A DNA stretch of 64,000 bases, taken from positions 1,364,001 through 1,428,000 of the forward strand of contig NZ_JAKLTN010000002.1 of NCBI RefSeq assembly GCF_022012295.1, read 5' to 3'. Of this stretch, positions 18,950-30,188 are shown one piece after another. The DNA is from Dechloromonas hankyongensis. Lineage in GTDB: Bacteria > Pseudomonadota > Gammaproteobacteria > Burkholderiales > Rhodocyclaceae. Both the position numbers and the translations under genes were made by a program. The notes below the pieces were generated by a model. It made no database searches, had not been told where the DNA came from, and worked only from the letters and a program-made list of their open reading frames with translations. How positions within the stretch are numbered: the stretch's first letter is position 1; every line of letters begins with the position of its first letter.

Positions 18950-20824
18950 ATGAGCTATCCGCTGCTCGACACCATCCAATCCCCGGCCGACCTGCGTCGC
19001 CTGGAGCGCAAGCAGCTGCCGCAACTGGCCGGCGAACTGCGTGAATTCCTGATCGAATCGGTCTCCCAGACCGGCGGCCACCTGTCGTCCAACCTCGGCA
19101 CCGTCGAGCTGACCATCGCCCTGCACGCCGTCTTCAACACCCCAGACGACCGCCTGGTGTGGGACGTCGGCCACCAGTGCTACCCGCACAAGGTACTCAC
19201 CGGTCGCCGCGAAGGCATGGGCAAGCTGCGCATGCGCCATGGCGTCGCCGGTTTCCCGAAACGCTGCGAAAGCCCGTACGACACCTTCGGCGTCGGCCAT
19301 TCGTCCACCTCGATCTCGGCCGCGCTGGGCATGGCCCTGGCCGCCAAGCACAAGGGCGAGGACCGCAAGGCCATCGCCATCATCGGCGACGGGGCGATGT
19401 CCGCCGGCATGGCCTTCGAGGCGCTGAACAACGCCGGCGTCGCCGACGCCGACATGCTGGTCATCCTCAACGACAACGAGATGTCGATTTCGCCGCCGGT
19501 CGGCGCGCTGAACAACATCCTGACCCGCCTGACCTCGAGCAAGACCTACAACGTCGCCCGCGAAGCCGGCCGCCACATGCTCGGCTTCGCCCCGCCGCTG
19601 CTCGAGCTGGCCCGCCGCGCCGAGGAGCACGTCAAGGGCATGATCGCCCCCGGCACGCTGTTCGAGGAATTCGGCTTTCACTACTACGGCCCAATCGACG
19701 GCCACGACCTCGACGCCCTGATTCCGACGCTGGAAAACCTGAAGAAGCTGAAGGGGCCGAAGTTCCTGCACGTCATCACGCGCAAGGGCCAGGGTTACAA
19801 GCTGGCCGAAAACGACCCCATCCTCTATCACGGCGTTGGCAAGTTCTCGGCCGAGCAAGGCATCGCCACCGGGAGTGGCGGCAAAAGCGGCGGCAAGCTG
19901 ACCTACACCCAGGTCTTCGGCGACTGGCTGTGCGACATGGCCAAGGCCGATTCCCGGCTGGTCGGCATCACCCCGGCCATGCGCGAAGGATCCGGCATGG
20001 TCCGCTTCGCCTGCGAGCACGCCGACCGCTACTACGATGTCGGCATCGCCGAGCAGCACGCCGTGACCTTCGCCGCCGGACTGGCCTGCGAAGGACTGAA
20101 GCCGGTCGTCGCCATCTATTCGACCTTCCTGCAGCGCGCCTACGATCAATTGATCCACGATGTCGCCTTGCAGAACCTGCCGGTCGTCTTCGCCGTCGAC
20201 CGTGGCGGCCTGGTCGGGGCCGATGGCCCGACCCACCACGGCACCTTCGACCTGTCCTACGTCACCTGCATTCCGAACATGGTGGTCATGACGCCGAGCG
20301 ACGAAGCCGAATGCCGGCGCATGCTGTCCACCGCCTACGCCCTCGACTGCCCGTCCATGGTGCGCTATCCGCGCGGCAGCGGCACCGGCGCCATTCCATC
20401 GCCGGAACTCGACACCGTGCCGCTAGGCAAGGGCGAAATTCACCGCCATGGCCAAACAGTCGCCCTGCTCGCTTTCGGCACTTTGCTGGGCGCCGCCCTG
20501 GCTGCCGGCGACGAACTGGACGCCACCGTGGCCAACATGCGCTTCGTCAAACCCATCGATGCGGAACTGATTGTCGAACTGGCCGGGAACCATTCCCTGC
20601 TTGTGACTATCGAAGAGAGCGCCGTGATTGGTGGCGCCGGTTCCGAAGTCGAACGGGTGCTGGCGGAACATGGATTGACCGTGCCGGTGCTGCGCCTCGG
20701 CCTGCCCGACCGTTTCGTCGATCACGGCGAACAAGGCCAGTTGCTATCCGAGCTTGGCCTCGACAAGGAAGGCATCGTACGGACGATCCAGCAGAAACTC
20801 GGCGCCCATGCCGACAAACAATAA
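18950..20824 (+). CDS. dxs: 1-deoxy-D-xylulose-5-phosphate synthase
   Basis: 624-residue thiamine diphosphate enzyme making DXP from pyruvate and glyceraldehyde 3-phosphate, the first step of the MEP pathway. The TPP/Mg motif is [18 protein letters not shown] with NDNEMSIS. The transketolase pyrimidine domain carries [15 protein letters not shown] with the catalytic Glu. Length and order of domains are normal. It starts 9 bp after ispA and ends 19 bp before folE2. Confidence 0.98.
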   Translation: MSYPLLDTIQSPADLRRLERKQLPQLAGELREFLIESVSQTGGHLSSNLGTVELTIALHAVFNTPDDRLVWDVGHQCYPHKVLTGRREGMGKLRMRHGVAGFPKRCESPYDTFGVGHSSTSISAALGMALAAKHKGEDRKAIAIIGDGAMSAGMAFEALNNAGVADADMLVILNDNEMSISPPVGALNNILTRLTSSKTYNVAREAGRHMLGFAPPLLELARRAEEHVKGMIAPGTLFEEFGFHYYGPIDGHDLDALIPTLENLKKLKGPKFLHVITRKGQGYKLAENDPILYHGVGKFSAEQGIATGSGGKSGGKLTYTQVFGDWLCDMAKADSRLVGITPAMREGSGMVRFACEHADRYYDVGIAEQHAVTFAAGLACEGLKPVVAIYSTFLQRAYDQLIHDVALQNLPVVFAVDRGGLVGADGPTHHGTFDLSYVTCIPNMVVMTPSDEAECRRMLSTAYALDCPSMVRYPRGSGTGAIPSPELDTVPLGKGEIHRHGQTVALLAFGTLLGAALAAGDELDATVANMRFVKPIDAELIVELAGNHSLLVTIEESAVIGGAGSEVERVLAEHGLTVPVLRLGLPDRFVDHGEQGQLLSELGLDKEGIVRTIQQKLGAHADKQ

Positions 20825-20843
20825 ATCAGCGAGAGAACAGCAA

Positions 20844-21656
20844 ATGAGTGCCCCCACCCTCAACATCCCCGACGTCCAGAACTCTGTCGATACGCGCCAC
20901 ATCGCGATCAACAAGGTCGGCATCAAGTCCATCCGCCACCCGATCAAGGTGCAGGACAAATCGACCGGCGTGCAGCACACCATCGCCATGTTCAACATGT
21001 ATGTGGGACTGCCGCACAATTTCAAGGGCACGCACATGTCCCGCTTCGTGGAAATCCTGAACGGCCACGAACGCGAAATCTCGGTCGAGAATTTCCCGAC
21101 CATGCTGCGCGACATGGTGGTCAAGCTCGAAGCCGAAACCGGCCACATCGAGATGAATTTCCCGTACTTCATCAACAAGACCGCCCCGGTTTCCGGCGTG
21201 CAGAGCCTGATGGACTACGACGTCACCTTCATCGGCGACATCTGCCACGGCGAGATCACCACCTCGGTCAAGGTCGTCGTGCCGGTCACCAGTCTGTGCC
21301 CGTGCTCCAAGAAAATCTCCGAGCGCGGCGCCCACAACCAGCGCTCGCACGTCACCGTCACCGCCCGCACCAATGATTTCGTGTGGATCGAGGAACTGGT
21401 CCAGCTGGTTGAGTCCGAAGCCTCCTGCGAACTGTTCGGCCTGCTCAAGCGCCCGGACGAAAAGTACGTCACCGAGCGCGCCTATGACAATCCCAAGTTC
21501 GTCGAAGACATGGTCCGCGACGTGGCGGCCCGCCTCAATGCCGAAAAGCGCATCGACGCCTACGTGGTCGAATCCGAAAACTTCGAGTCCATCCACAACC
21601 ACTCGGCCTACGCGCTGATCGAGAACGACAAGCTGAATCCCGGCACGCACCCGTAA
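20844..21656 (+). CDS. folE2: GTP cyclohydrolase FolE2 (type IB)
   Basis: 270-residue enzyme opening the GTP ring to give dihydroneopterin triphosphate for folate and queuosine precursors. The start is the ATG after GAGAGAACAGCAA; the frame from 20754 adds dxs sequence. Active-site residues are visible in V-T-S-L-C152-P-C154-S-K-K and in H164 and H169. FolE2 can use metals other than zinc and often serves under zinc limitation, but no Zur box is apparent upstream and it is embedded in an isoprenoid operon, so constitutive expression is more likely. Confidence 0.95.
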   Translation: MSAPTLNIPDVQNSVDTRHIAINKVGIKSIRHPIKVQDKSTGVQHTIAMFNMYVGLPHNFKGTHMSRFVEILNGHEREISVENFPTMLRDMVVKLEAETGHIEMNFPYFINKTAPVSGVQSLMDYDVTFIGDICHGEITTSVKVVVPVTSLCPCSKKISERGAHNQRSHVTVTARTNDFVWIEELVQLVESEASCELFGLLKRPDEKYVTERAYDNPKFVEDMVRDVAARLNAEKRIDAYVVESENFESIHNHSAYALIENDKLNPGTHP

Positions 21657-21678
21657 AGCGAGCCAAACAGACCAAACA

Positions 21679-21710
21679 AAACGGGGCGCCGCAGCGCCCC
21701 GTTTCTTTTG
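21679..21710. terminator. Bidirectional terminator between folE2 and rplS
   Basis: AAACGGGGCGC, loop CGCA, GCGCCCCGTTT, then CTTTT. It sits 22 bp after folE2 and 18 bp before the rplS stop, with A/T runs on both sides, so it serves both converging transcripts. Confidence 0.88.
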
Positions 21711-21727
21711 AACCTTCGGAAAGCCGA

Positions 21728-22099
21728 TCAGGCCTTCTTGAAATCCAGCTTTTCCTTGATACGGGCGGACTTGCCGGAACGCTCGCGCAGGTAGTACAGC
21801 TTGGCACGACGGACATCGCCGCGGCGCTTCAGCTCGATCGAAGCAACCAGCGGGGAATAGGTCTGGAACGTACGCTCAACGCCTTCGCCGGAAGAGATCT
21901 TGCGGACGATGAAGTTGGAGTTCAGGCCACGGTTACGCTTGGCGATAACCACGCCTTCGTAAGCCTGCAGACGCTCGCGGGTACCTTCCTTGACCTTCAC
22001 CTGAACGACGACGGTGTCGCCCGGGGCGAATTCGGGAATGGTCTTGCCGGCGCTGACGCGGGCAATTTCTTCTTGCTCGAGTTGTTGAATCAGGTTCAT
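21728..22099 (-). CDS. rplS: 50S ribosomal protein L19
   Basis: 123 residues; the sequence runs from [12 protein letters not shown] through the F-x-P-G-D-T-V-V-V-x-V-K-V-K-E-G beta-barrel start to [12 protein letters not shown], all typical of L19 at the 30S-50S interface. Last gene of rpsP-rimM-trmD-rplS. Confidence 0.98.
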   Translation of the reverse strand: MNLIQQLEQEEIARVSAGKTIPEFAPGDTVVVQVKVKEGTRERLQAYEGVVIAKRNRGLNSNFIVRKISSGEGVERTFQTYSPLVASIELKRRGDVRRAKLYYLRERSGKSARIKEKLDFKKA

Positions 22100-22125
22100 G
22101 TGAGATCCTTAAATTTTATAAACAC

Positions 22126-22890
22126 TTACTCACCGCATTGCTCCTCTCCGGAAATTTCCGTGAGGAGTTGCGTTTCCTCCGCGCTTAACACGCGGTGCAC
22201 CAGCAAATCCGGCCGGCGCTTCCGGGTTCGTGCCAGCGACTGCTTGAGCCGCCAGCGACGAATTCTTTTGTGGTCGCCGGACAGCAAAACTTCCGGCACC
22301 GCCTCGCCCTCGTAAATTTCCGGGCGGGTGTAGTGCGGACAATCCAGCAAACCACCGACAAACGAATCTTCCACCGCCGAAGCGGCATCTCCGAGCACGC
22401 CCGGCAACTGGCGGACGACGGCATCGATCAACACCATCGCCGGCAACTCGCCGCCGGACAGCACAAAATCCCCGATCGAAATTTCCTCATCGACGCAGCG
22501 CTCGATCAGACGCTCGTCAATTCCTTCATAGCGACCGCACAGAAGGATCAGACCTTCCTCACCAGTCGCCAGCTGCATGACCCGCTCATGGGTCAGCGGC
22601 GCGCCTTGCGGCGAGAGGTAGATGACCCGGCTCTTCGCCAGCCCCGCCTCGCGCTGCTGCACCTTGGCTGCGGCAATCGCCTTCTCCAGCGGCCCCGGCT
22701 GCATCAGCATGCCCGGTCCGCCACCGAAGGGGCGATCATCGACCCGCCGCCAGGCATTGTCGGCGAAATCGCGCGGATTCCAGCCTTGCCAGACCCAGCG
22801 CTGCTCTTCCAGCGCCCGACGGGTGATGCCACTGTGCGTTACCGCCGCAAACATCTCCGGGAAGATGGTCACGCAGTCGAACCGGATCAC
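22126..22890 (-). CDS. trmD: tRNA (guanine-37-N1)-methyltransferase TrmD
   Basis: 254-residue SPOUT methyltransferase modifying G37 with S-adenosylmethionine to stop +1 frameshifting. The knot region contains [15 protein letters not shown] and [16 protein letters not shown] chose the GTG at 22890, whose GTGA overlaps the rimM stop and gives the usual [13 protein letters not shown] start; a GTG at 22905 would add five residues. Confidence 0.96.
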   Translation of the reverse strand: MIRFDCVTIFPEMFAAVTHSGITRRALEEQRWVWQGWNPRDFADNAWRRVDDRPFGGGPGMLMQPGPLEKAIAAAKVQQREAGLAKSRVIYLSPQGAPLTHERVMQLATGEEGLILLCGRYEGIDERLIERCVDEEISIGDFVLSGGELPAMVLIDAVVRQLPGVLGDAASAVEDSFVGGLLDCPHYTRPEIYEGEAVPEVLLSGDHKRIRRWRLKQSLARTRKRRPDLLVHRVLSAEETQLLTEISGEEQCGE

Positions 22891-23405
22891 CAGTCGCTGC
22901 CCCACTCCACGCGGATCAGTCCCGCTGCCTTGTCCACCGCCAGCACCACCGCCGAGACAAACGGCAACAGGCGTTCGGCACCTTCTTCACCAACAACACG
23001 CAACACATCATTGGCGCCCGTTTCGATCAACCCGGCAACCTTGCCGAGTTTCTCGTCTGCGGCATTGACGACTTCCAGGCCGATCAGATCGCCCCAATAG
23101 AATTCGTCTTCGTCGGTCGCCGGCAATGCATCGCGCGGCGCCCCGACCAATACACCCTTCATGGCTTCGGCGGCCGTGCGGTCGGCGATGCCGTCAAGCA
23201 GCACCACCACTCCGTCACCGTGAACCTTCAAGCCTTGCAGCTTGCATTCACGCCACGGCTCGCCTTCCCTGGCAATCCACCAGACCGGCATATCTGCCCA
23301 ATCCAGCGGATCATCCCCGAAGGGGTACAACCTGAGCCAGCCCCGAATCCCGTACGGGTCGGCCAAGCGACCCAGAACGACGATATCGTTGCCAGTCAAA
23401 GCCAA
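22887..23405 (-). CDS. rimM: 16S rRNA processing / ribosome maturation factor RimM
   Basis: 172-residue two-domain protein binding S19 during 30S maturation. The N-terminal RimM domain begins [18 protein letters not shown] (cut), and the C-terminal PRC barrel includes [14 protein letters not shown] and the LLPFVSAVV strand. It overlaps trmD by 4 bp and starts 6 bp after rpsP. Confidence 0.97.
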   Translation of the reverse strand: MALTGNDIVVLGRLADPYGIRGWLRLYPFGDDPLDWADMPVWWIAREGEPWRECKLQGLKVHGDGVVVLLDGIADRTAAEAMKGVLVGAPRDALPATDEDEFYWGDLIGLEVVNAADEKLGKVAGLIETGANDVLRVVGEEGAERLLPFVSAVVLAVDKAAGLIRVEWGSDW

Positions 23406-23411
23406 AACGAC

Positions 23412-23663
23412 TTAGGCAGCCTTGGCGGCGTTTTGCTTGACCAGACGGGCAACGGTCGGCGACAGTTGGGCGCCGTTCTTCAGCCAGTGCTCCAGACGGT
23501 CGGTAGCGATACGCAGGCCCTCGGCATTGCCGGAAGCAACCGGGTTGTAGAAGCCGATACGCTCGACGAAACGGCCGTCACGACGGTTACGGGAATCGGT
23601 AACAACCATGTTGTAGAACGGACGCTTCTTGGCGCCACCACGGGCAAGACGGATAACAACCAT
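23412..23663 (-). CDS. rpsP: 30S ribosomal protein S16
   Basis: 83 residues with the full S16 pattern: [20 protein letters not shown] (first 20), then a [19 protein letters not shown] core. First gene of the rpsP-rimM-trmD-rplS operon, with a good sigma-70 promoter 35 bp upstream. Confidence 0.98.
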   Translation of the reverse strand: MVVIRLARGGAKKRPFYNMVVTDSRNRRDGRFVERIGFYNPVASGNAEGLRIATDRLEHWLKNGAQLSPTVARLVKQNAAKAA

Positions 23664-23698
23664 GAGAATACTTTCGTTAGCTGGAAAAAAGACCGGAG

Positions 23699-23726
23699 AT
23701 TATATCGCTTTATCAAGGAAAAACAA
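23699..23726 (-). promoter_or_regulatory. Sigma-70 promoter of the rpsP-rimM-trmD-rplS operon
   Basis: On the minus strand TTGTTT, 16 bp, TATAAT. The -10 is consensus. Predicted start is about 28 bp upstream of the rpsP ATG. Confidence 0.7.
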
Positions 23727-23766
23727 GCCACTTAGACAGGTGAAGAACAGGCTTTTTTCGCCCTGC

Positions 23767-23787
23767 CCGCCTGTAGCCGACAGGCGG
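23767..23787. repeat. Perfect inverted repeat upstream of the 504-residue gene
   Basis: CCGCCTGT-AGCCG-ACAGGCGG, 8-bp arms, 40 bp before the ATG at 23828. It lies in the divergent gap between rpsP and the next gene. It could be an operator or an mRNA hairpin; no U-run follows directly. Confidence 0.5.
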
Positions 23788-23827
23788 CAATGGCAAAAAT
23801 GTAAATTTTTGTTATTCTGAGAAACTT

Positions 23828-25342
23828 ATGAAGCAAGCTTCGGAAAACACTTCAGCCGCCAACCCGGAATCCAGCATCAAGGGCATTCTTGCCTGGCTGG
23901 CCCTCGCCCATGGCCGCACCGGCGCCGAAGATGCGGACCAGCTGTATCGGCAACTGCTCCTGCTGCGCGACACGCCGGTTCCCTGCCCGCAGCGGCTCAA
24001 GCTCCTCGACCTGCTTTACGGCCAGGCGCAGCGCATCACCAAGGCCGAACTGCCGCGCCTCAATGAAATCAGCCTGCCCATCTCGCGCAAGCTGCGCCAC
24101 CGGGTCCGCACCCTGCTGGATATCCTGGAAACGCTGACCCAGGATTACTTCAACACCCTGGCCGAACTGTTCGATCCCCGGGGCGAAAGCTCTTCCCGCC
24201 TGCCGCACACTTCGCTGCGTCGCGCCATGCATGCCATTGCCTGGCAGGTACGAATCGCCCACATGATCGCCTCGCCAACACCGATCGGACTGTGGCAACA
24301 ATTGCACGCCGCTTATCGCACCGCCCGACGACTGGGCCTTGAAGAGCTCCCGGGACCTAATAACGGGCCGACCATCCGGCGTATCTACACCTCCATCCTG
24401 CTTGCCGCCATCGCGCAGCCGGTGTCGTTTTCGGCCGAGGAACTCGAGTTCATCAGTGACTACATCGACAAATGCACGCCGGATGTCGCGCTGCTCGATA
24501 CGCCACCACGCGAAACTCGGGGAATCTTCTGGATCGATCCCGACAAGGACTTCCCCGCCCACGCCCTGATCCGGCGCATTCCAAGCCCCGACGCCGAGGT
24601 TCTGTACTTCTCCTGCGACGCCCTGGCTGAGCAGGCATTGCAACATCGCATGGAATTGCTCAAGGGGATACCGGCCGATTTCATCGGACTGCCCAAATTT
24701 GCTGGAACGCACACCGGCCCCGGCGTCCTACTGCGCCTCAACCAACTCTGGGGACACCCGGCCAAACGGCGCTTCCCGCGGCGACGCCAGTCCTACCGCG
24801 CCAACCTGAGTTCCGGCCTGGACAATCTCTGGCAGCTGATGAAAACACCGGGCAGCAAGGTCGATCAGAGCGAATGGATGGTCACCAACGAGAGCCCCGA
24901 GGGTTATGCCCTGATGCACATGTCGGGGCATACCGACGATATCCGGGTCGGCGACATCGTCGCCCTGCAGACGACCGACGAACGCGCCGATGCCAGCCAG
25001 ATCTGGCACATCTGCATCATCCGCTGGGCCATTTCTGAAAATCCCGAGCATATCGAATTGGGCCTGCAACTGCTGGCGCCGAAAGCCACTTCGGTCGAAC
25101 TAGCCAGCCCTCTCGAACTCGACGCCGGCAAGGTGCACGCCCTGATCCTGCCGGCCACACCGCCGCTGCGCACCAGCCAGTCGCTGATCGTGCCACCCGG
25201 CCTGATCCGCGAAAACACCAAACGGATTGTCGTGCTGGTGGACGACGAAAACCTCAGCGTGCGCGAACTGCAGGCCACACGCCTGTACGAGCAGACTGGC
25301 TCGATCGAGATTTTCAGCGTTTCGCCGGACGGCTCAAAGTAG
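23828..25342 (+). CDS. Conserved-looking hypothetical protein, possible PilZ-like C-terminal part
   Basis: 504 residues, no signal peptide or membrane segment, so cytoplasmic. I do not recognise the N-terminal 310 residues, which look helical and rich in Leu, Arg and Glu. Around 315-330 the Arg-rich KRRFPRRRQSYRANL resembles the R-x3-R box and following strand that open PilZ domains. Further on, MHMSGHTDDIRVGDIVAL and IWHICIIRWAI could be later barrel strands. This is only a resemblance; if right, the protein could bind cyclic di-GMP. It is transcribed away from rpsP, and its last 29 bp overlap the convergent yihY gene. Confidence 0.7.
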   Translation: MKQASENTSAANPESSIKGILAWLALAHGRTGAEDADQLYRQLLLLRDTPVPCPQRLKLLDLLYGQAQRITKAELPRLNEISLPISRKLRHRVRTLLDILETLTQDYFNTLAELFDPRGESSSRLPHTSLRRAMHAIAWQVRIAHMIASPTPIGLWQQLHAAYRTARRLGLEELPGPNNGPTIRRIYTSILLAAIAQPVSFSAEELEFISDYIDKCTPDVALLDTPPRETRGIFWIDPDKDFPAHALIRRIPSPDAEVLYFSCDALAEQALQHRMELLKGIPADFIGLPKFAGTHTGPGVLLRLNQLWGHPAKRRFPRRRQSYRANLSSGLDNLWQLMKTPGSKVDQSEWMVTNESPEGYALMHMSGHTDDIRVGDIVALQTTDERADASQIWHICIIRWAISENPEHIELGLQLLAPKATSVELASPLELDAGKVHALILPATPPLRTSQSLIVPPGLIRENTKRIVVLVDDENLSVRELQATRLYEQTGSIEIFSVSPDGSK

Positions 25343-26147
25343 CCACGATCAAGCCGCCAAAGAGCACCACCGCCCAGGACAGGTGCAGCCAGACGAGAAA
25401 CACCGGAAAGGCGGCAAAGGCGCCATAGATGCTTTTCAGGGTCGCCGAACCGACCAGGAACAGCTCAAAGCCTTTTTGCATCAGCGAAAAGGCCAGGGCC
25501 GCGAAGATGCCGCCGGTCGCCGCCGCCCGCTTGGTGACCTCGGCATTGGGCACAGCGTAGTACAGAAACGAAAAAAACAGCCCAAGCAGCAGCATGGCGA
25601 CGATTTTCAGCGCGATGCGGCGAAACCACAGCGGCTCATCGAACAGCCCGAGCGATGTCGTGACGGCAAACGACATCACGCCGGCCACTGCCCCCAGCAC
25701 GAACGGCCAGACCATCATCGCGAAGGCGTAGAGACGGACACGCGCCAGGAGAGGACGTGGCTTGACCTGCCACAGATGATTGAACGCCCGCTCGATGGTA
25801 TTCATCAGCATAAATGCCGTTACGGCGAGCAAGCCGATACCGGCCAGCGTCAGCTCTTGAGCCTTGTGGGAAAACTTGCCGATATTTCCGGCAATCGCCC
25901 CCGCCGCACCACTCGGCAACAAAGCCTCGCGGATCAGCAGATCGAGCCGATTGACCAGCAGGTCGAAAAACGGGATTGCCCCGGCAACCGCCAGCACGAC
26001 GGCAACCAGCGGCACCAGGGCCATCAACGTCGTGAAAGCCAGCGCCGAGCTGGTCTGCATCATGTGTTCGCTGCGGAATCGGCGAAAGACGCCAAACAGG
26101 CCAGCAGACCGGGACACGGCCGGTCGGGATCGGGGTCGCTTGTGCAT
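25314..26147 (-). CDS. YihY/BrkB family inner-membrane protein
   Basis: 277 residues from the ATG at 26147 (MHKRPRSRP); an upstream start at 26174 would add nine. Six hydrophobic segments and the family pattern S-A-L-A-F-T-T-L-M-A-L-V-P-L near the N-terminus place it in YihY/BrkB. The family was once misnamed ribonuclease BN; its real function is unsettled. The 3' end overlaps the convergent 504-residue gene. The 5' end faces a DUF2069 gene. Confidence 0.88.
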   Translation of the reverse strand: MHKRPRSRPAVSRSAGLFGVFRRFRSEHMMQTSSALAFTTLMALVPLVAVVLAVAGAIPFFDLLVNRLDLLIREALLPSGAAGAIAGNIGKFSHKAQELTLAGIGLLAVTAFMLMNTIERAFNHLWQVKPRPLLARVRLYAFAMMVWPFVLGAVAGVMSFAVTTSLGLFDEPLWFRRIALKIVAMLLLGLFFSFLYYAVPNAEVTKRAAATGGIFAALAFSLMQKGFELFLVGSATLKSIYGAFAAFPVFLVWLHLSWAVVLFGGLIVATLSRPAKR

Positions 26148-26250
26148 GGGGCCGTATAATAGCCGACCGCGCAAGATATCCCTGCCACCGCACAGCCCGT
26201 GTGGCCCTGGGCAAACGCCTTGCCCAACCGACAGAGAAACCGAATCCCCC

Positions 26251-26622
26251 GTGAATGCCCAACGCTACCAAATCACTGCCAGCACCAGCCTGATCCTGCT
26301 GATCGCCCTTTGCCTCGCCTGGGAAGGCTGGCTCGCCCCGCTCAAGCCGGGTGGCTCCTGGATGATCCTCAAGGGCGCATTCCTGCTCTTCCCGCTATTC
26401 GGCATCCTGCGCGGCAAGCGTTACACCTATAAGTGGCTGTCGCTGTTCATCCAGCTCTACCTGATGGAAGGGCTGACGCGCGCCACCAGCGACAGCGGCC
26501 TGTCGCAAGGGCTGGCGACCGGCGAAACGCTGCTGTCGGTGGTGCTGTTCGCGTCGGTCGTTCTCTACATCCGGGCCACGCGCGCCGCACCGGACAAAGA
26601 AAAAGCCGCCCAGTCGAACTGA
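26251..26622 (+). CDS. DUF2069 family inner-membrane protein
   Basis: 123 residues with four hydrophobic segments and the DUF2069 features WEGWLAPLKPGGSW and LYLMEGLTRATSD. Start taken as GTG at 26251; the ribosome site is weak and the frame continues upstream to 25864 only as yihY antisense. Function unknown. TATAAT at 26155-26160 could be its -10, though no -35 fits. Confidence 0.8.
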   Translation: MNAQRYQITASTSLILLIALCLAWEGWLAPLKPGGSWMILKGAFLLFPLFGILRGKRYTYKWLSLFIQLYLMEGLTRATSDSGLSQGLATGETLLSVVLFASVVLYIRATRAAPDKEKAAQSN

Positions 26623-26631
26623 AGCGGCTTT
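26602..26631. terminator. Probable terminator between DUF2069 gene and leuA
   Basis: AAAGCCGC and GCGGCTTT arms with a 14-nt loop, overlapping the DUF2069 stop and lying 22 bp past the minus-strand leuA stop. Symmetric enough to serve both; loop is long and U-run short. Confidence 0.5.
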
Positions 26632-26652
26632 CGGTCGGGGCTCCGTCGAGAC

Positions 26653-28194
26653 CTAGACGTCGCCCTGGGCCTTGACCTTGTCCAGGCTGGAATGCAGTTT
26701 GTTCAGCGCATTCAGGTAGGAACGGGCCGAAGCGATCACGATGTCGGTGTCCGCACCGTTGCCATTGACGATACGGTCGTCCTTGGACAGCCGCGTCGTC
26801 ACCTCGCCCTGCGCATCGGTTCCAGTGGTAATGGCATTGACCGAGTAGAGCAGCAGCTCGGCACCGCTGCCGACGATGCTCTCGATCGCCTTGAAGGTCG
26901 CATCGACCGGACCGCCGCCGCTGGCTTCGCCCTTCTTCTCGGCACCGCCGACATTCAGGATCACCTTGGCGAATGGCATCTCGCCTGTTTCCGAACAGAC
27001 GTGCGAGTAGACCAGCTTGTAGTGCTCCTGATCCGGCGTCACCACCTCTTCGGAAACCAGGGCGTGCAGGTCTTCGTCGAAAATTTCGTGCTTGCGGTCG
27101 GCGAGTTCCTTGAAGCGGGCGAAGGCGGCATTCAGCACCTCGTCGCTTTCCAGCTCGATGCCCAGTTCCTGCAAGCGAGTTTTGAAGGCGTTGCGCCCGG
27201 AATGCTTGCCCAGCACCAGCTTGTTCTGCGTCCAGCCCACATCCTGGGCGCGCATGATCTCGTAGGTTTCGCGATGCTTGAGCACGCCATCCTGGTGGAT
27301 GCCGGATTCGTGCGCGAAGGCATTGGCGCCAACCACCGCCTTGTTCGGCTGCACCGGATAACCGGTGATCTGCGAAATCAGCTTGGAGGCCGGCACGATC
27401 TGCGTCGTATCGACACGCGTCTCGACCGGGAAGATATCCGGCCGCGTCCGCACGGCCATGACGATCTCTTCGAGCGCGGCATTGCCAGCCCGCTCGCCCA
27501 GACCGTTGATCGTACATTCCACCTGGCGCGCTCCGAAGAGCACGGCGGCCAGCGAGTTGGAGACGGCCAGCCCGAGGTCATTGTGGCAATGCACCGACCA
27601 GACGACCTTGTCGGAATTGGGCACACGCTCGATCAACTGGCGCATGGTTTCCGCATACTGGAACGGGATGGCGTAACCAACCGTATCCGGCACATTGATG
27701 GTCGTGGCGCCGGCCTTGATCACCGCCTCGAAAATGCGGCACAGGAAATCGATTTCGGAACGCCCGGCATCCTCGGCCGAGAATTCGATGTCGTCCGTGT
27801 ACTGGCGCGCCCAACCGATCGATTTGACCGCCTGTTCGACCACCTGGTCCGGCGTCATGCGCAGCTTCTTCTCCATGTGGATCGGCGAAGTCGCGATGAA
27901 AGTGTGGATACGAGCGGATTTGGCCGGCTTGATCGCTTCGCCGGCGCGGTTGATGTCGTTCTCGTTGGCTCGCGCCAGCGAGCAGACGGTCGAATCCTTG
28001 ATCGCCTGGGCGATGGCGTGGATGGAGTCGAAGTCGCCGGGCGAAGCGGCAGCGAAACCCGCCTCGATCACATCGACCCGCATTTTCTCGAGCTGGCGGG
28101 CGACGCGGATCTTCTCTTCCTTGGTCATCGACGCGCCCGGACTCTGTTCGCCGTCGCGCAGGGTCGTATCGAAAATTACCAGATGCTGTTTCAT
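26653..28194 (-). CDS. leuA: 2-isopropylmalate synthase
   Basis: 513-residue enzyme condensing 2-oxoisovalerate with acetyl-CoA, first step of leucine synthesis. The start [20 protein letters not shown] has GGAG 5 nt upstream; the open frame to 28443 is pssA antisense-frame sequence. The TIM barrel carries DTTLRDGEQ and metal ligands in [10 protein letters not shown]. The C-terminal region from about 370 is the leucine-sensing dimer domain, so feedback inhibition is expected. It is the last gene of ilvI-ilvH-ilvC-pssA-leuA, 14 bp after pssA. Confidence 0.97.
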   Translation of the reverse strand: MKQHLVIFDTTLRDGEQSPGASMTKEEKIRVARQLEKMRVDVIEAGFAAASPGDFDSIHAIAQAIKDSTVCSLARANENDINRAGEAIKPAKSARIHTFIATSPIHMEKKLRMTPDQVVEQAVKSIGWARQYTDDIEFSAEDAGRSEIDFLCRIFEAVIKAGATTINVPDTVGYAIPFQYAETMRQLIERVPNSDKVVWSVHCHNDLGLAVSNSLAAVLFGARQVECTINGLGERAGNAALEEIVMAVRTRPDIFPVETRVDTTQIVPASKLISQITGYPVQPNKAVVGANAFAHESGIHQDGVLKHRETYEIMRAQDVGWTQNKLVLGKHSGRNAFKTRLQELGIELESDEVLNAAFARFKELADRKHEIFDEDLHALVSEEVVTPDQEHYKLVYSHVCSETGEMPFAKVILNVGGAEKKGEASGGGPVDATFKAIESIVGSGAELLLYSVNAITTGTDAQGEVTTRLSKDDRIVNGNGADTDIVIASARSYLNALNKLHSSLDKVKAQGDV

Positions 28195-28208
28195 GGGAAC
28201 TCCGGGAA

Positions 28209-28961
28209 TTACTGGGGCTTGCGTTTGAGCAGGCCGATGGCGGCCTGGACATAACCGGACAGGCCATACAGGACGAAGAAACCGAACAGGGCGATTTCCG
28301 GGCTGTAGGCGACCAGCGCAAAACCGAGGGCGATCGCCGCGATCACGAAGAAGGGCACACTCTTCTTCAGGTTGATGTCCTTGAAGCTGTAGAAACGGAT
28401 ATTGGACACCATGGTCACGCCGGCGAAGATGGTCATCACGCACGCCAGCCAGCGCACATCGCTGCCGGCCACGCCGCTCTCAATGCACACCCAGACCAGA
28501 CCGGCCACCAAGGCCGCGGCAGCCGGCGACGGCAGGCCCTGGAAGTAACGCTTGTCCATCACTTCCAGCGTGGTATTGAAGCGGGCCAGACGCAATGCCG
28601 CGCCGGCGCAGTAGATGAAAGCGGCGATCCAGCCCAGCCGCCCGAGATCGCGCAAAGCCCACTCGTACATCACCAGGGCCGGCGCCGCGCCGAAGCTGAC
28701 CATATCGGACAGCGAGTCGTATTCGGCACCGAAAGCCGACTGGGTATTGGTCAGTCGCGCCACCCGGCCATCCAGGCCGTCCAGAACCATGGCGATAAAG
28801 ATGGCCATGGCCGCTCGGGCGAAATCACCCTGCATCGCCTGCACGATGGCGAAGAAGCCGGCAAACAGGGCTGCCGTAGTGAACAGGTTGGGCAGCACGT
28901 AAATGCCACGCCGTTTGACTTCGGGATTGAATAGCGACTTACGGGGTTTGAGTTCGGTCAT
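28209..28961 (-). CDS. pssA: CDP-diacylglycerol--serine O-phosphatidyltransferase
   Basis: 250-residue integral membrane enzyme making phosphatidylserine, precursor of phosphatidylethanolamine. The CDP-alcohol transferase signature D-G-x2-A-R-x8-G-x3-D-x3-D is seen in [20 protein letters not shown] and the D that follows. Start is [20 protein letters not shown]; the frame to 29117 runs into noncoding DNA. Phospholipid synthesis inside a branched-chain amino acid cluster is odd functionally but is a known betaproteobacterial arrangement. Confidence 0.95.
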   Translation of the reverse strand: MTELKPRKSLFNPEVKRRGIYVLPNLFTTAALFAGFFAIVQAMQGDFARAAMAIFIAMVLDGLDGRVARLTNTQSAFGAEYDSLSDMVSFGAAPALVMYEWALRDLGRLGWIAAFIYCAGAALRLARFNTTLEVMDKRYFQGLPSPAAAALVAGLVWVCIESGVAGSDVRWLACVMTIFAGVTMVSNIRFYSFKDINLKKSVPFFVIAAIALGFALVAYSPEIALFGFFVLYGLSGYVQAAIGLLKRKPQ

Positions 28962-29027
28962 GGGGCTTGTCTGAACGGGCAACCCGAAGAGGATACACCC
29001 GGAAAGCATAGAAATCCGCAAACAACT

Positions 29028-29056
29028 CGGGCGGTGCAGTTTCCCACACCGCCCGA
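29028..29056 (-). terminator. Hairpin downstream of ilvC, candidate terminator
   Basis: CGGGCGGTG and CACCGCCCG, perfect 9-bp arms with an 11-nt loop. Read on the minus strand it is followed by AGTTGTTTGC, a partial U-run. It lies 92 bp past ilvC and 67 bp before pssA, so it may attenuate read-through into pssA-leuA. Confidence 0.5.
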
Positions 29057-29082
29057 AGCGAGGACAAGGCTGAACGCTAGCG

Positions 29083-29112
29083 CGCCGGCTGTACGGAAGT
29101 ACGGCCGGCGCG
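29083..29112. repeat. Long hairpin just past ilvC
   Basis: GCGCCGGC-T-GTAC-GGAA-GTAC-G-GCCGGCGC: two nested stems around a GGAA loop, forming a near-perfect 30-nt hairpin with no U-run. It starts 36 bp past the ilvC stop. It probably protects the ilvC 3' end or acts with the hairpin at 29028-29056. Confidence 0.6.
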
Positions 29113-29147
29113 GGCAATCAAGCCTCGCCGAGCCGACGACTGGCCAA

Positions 29148-30188
<1,041 letters not shown>

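Noticed and set aside
18554..20239. 561-codon minus-strand frame opposite ispA-dxs
   Set aside because: Shadow of ispA and dxs; Gly/Val/Asp-rich repeats typical of antisense GC skew.
26692..28254. 520-codon plus-strand frame opposite leuA
   Set aside because: Antisense shadow of leuA; no recognisable motif.
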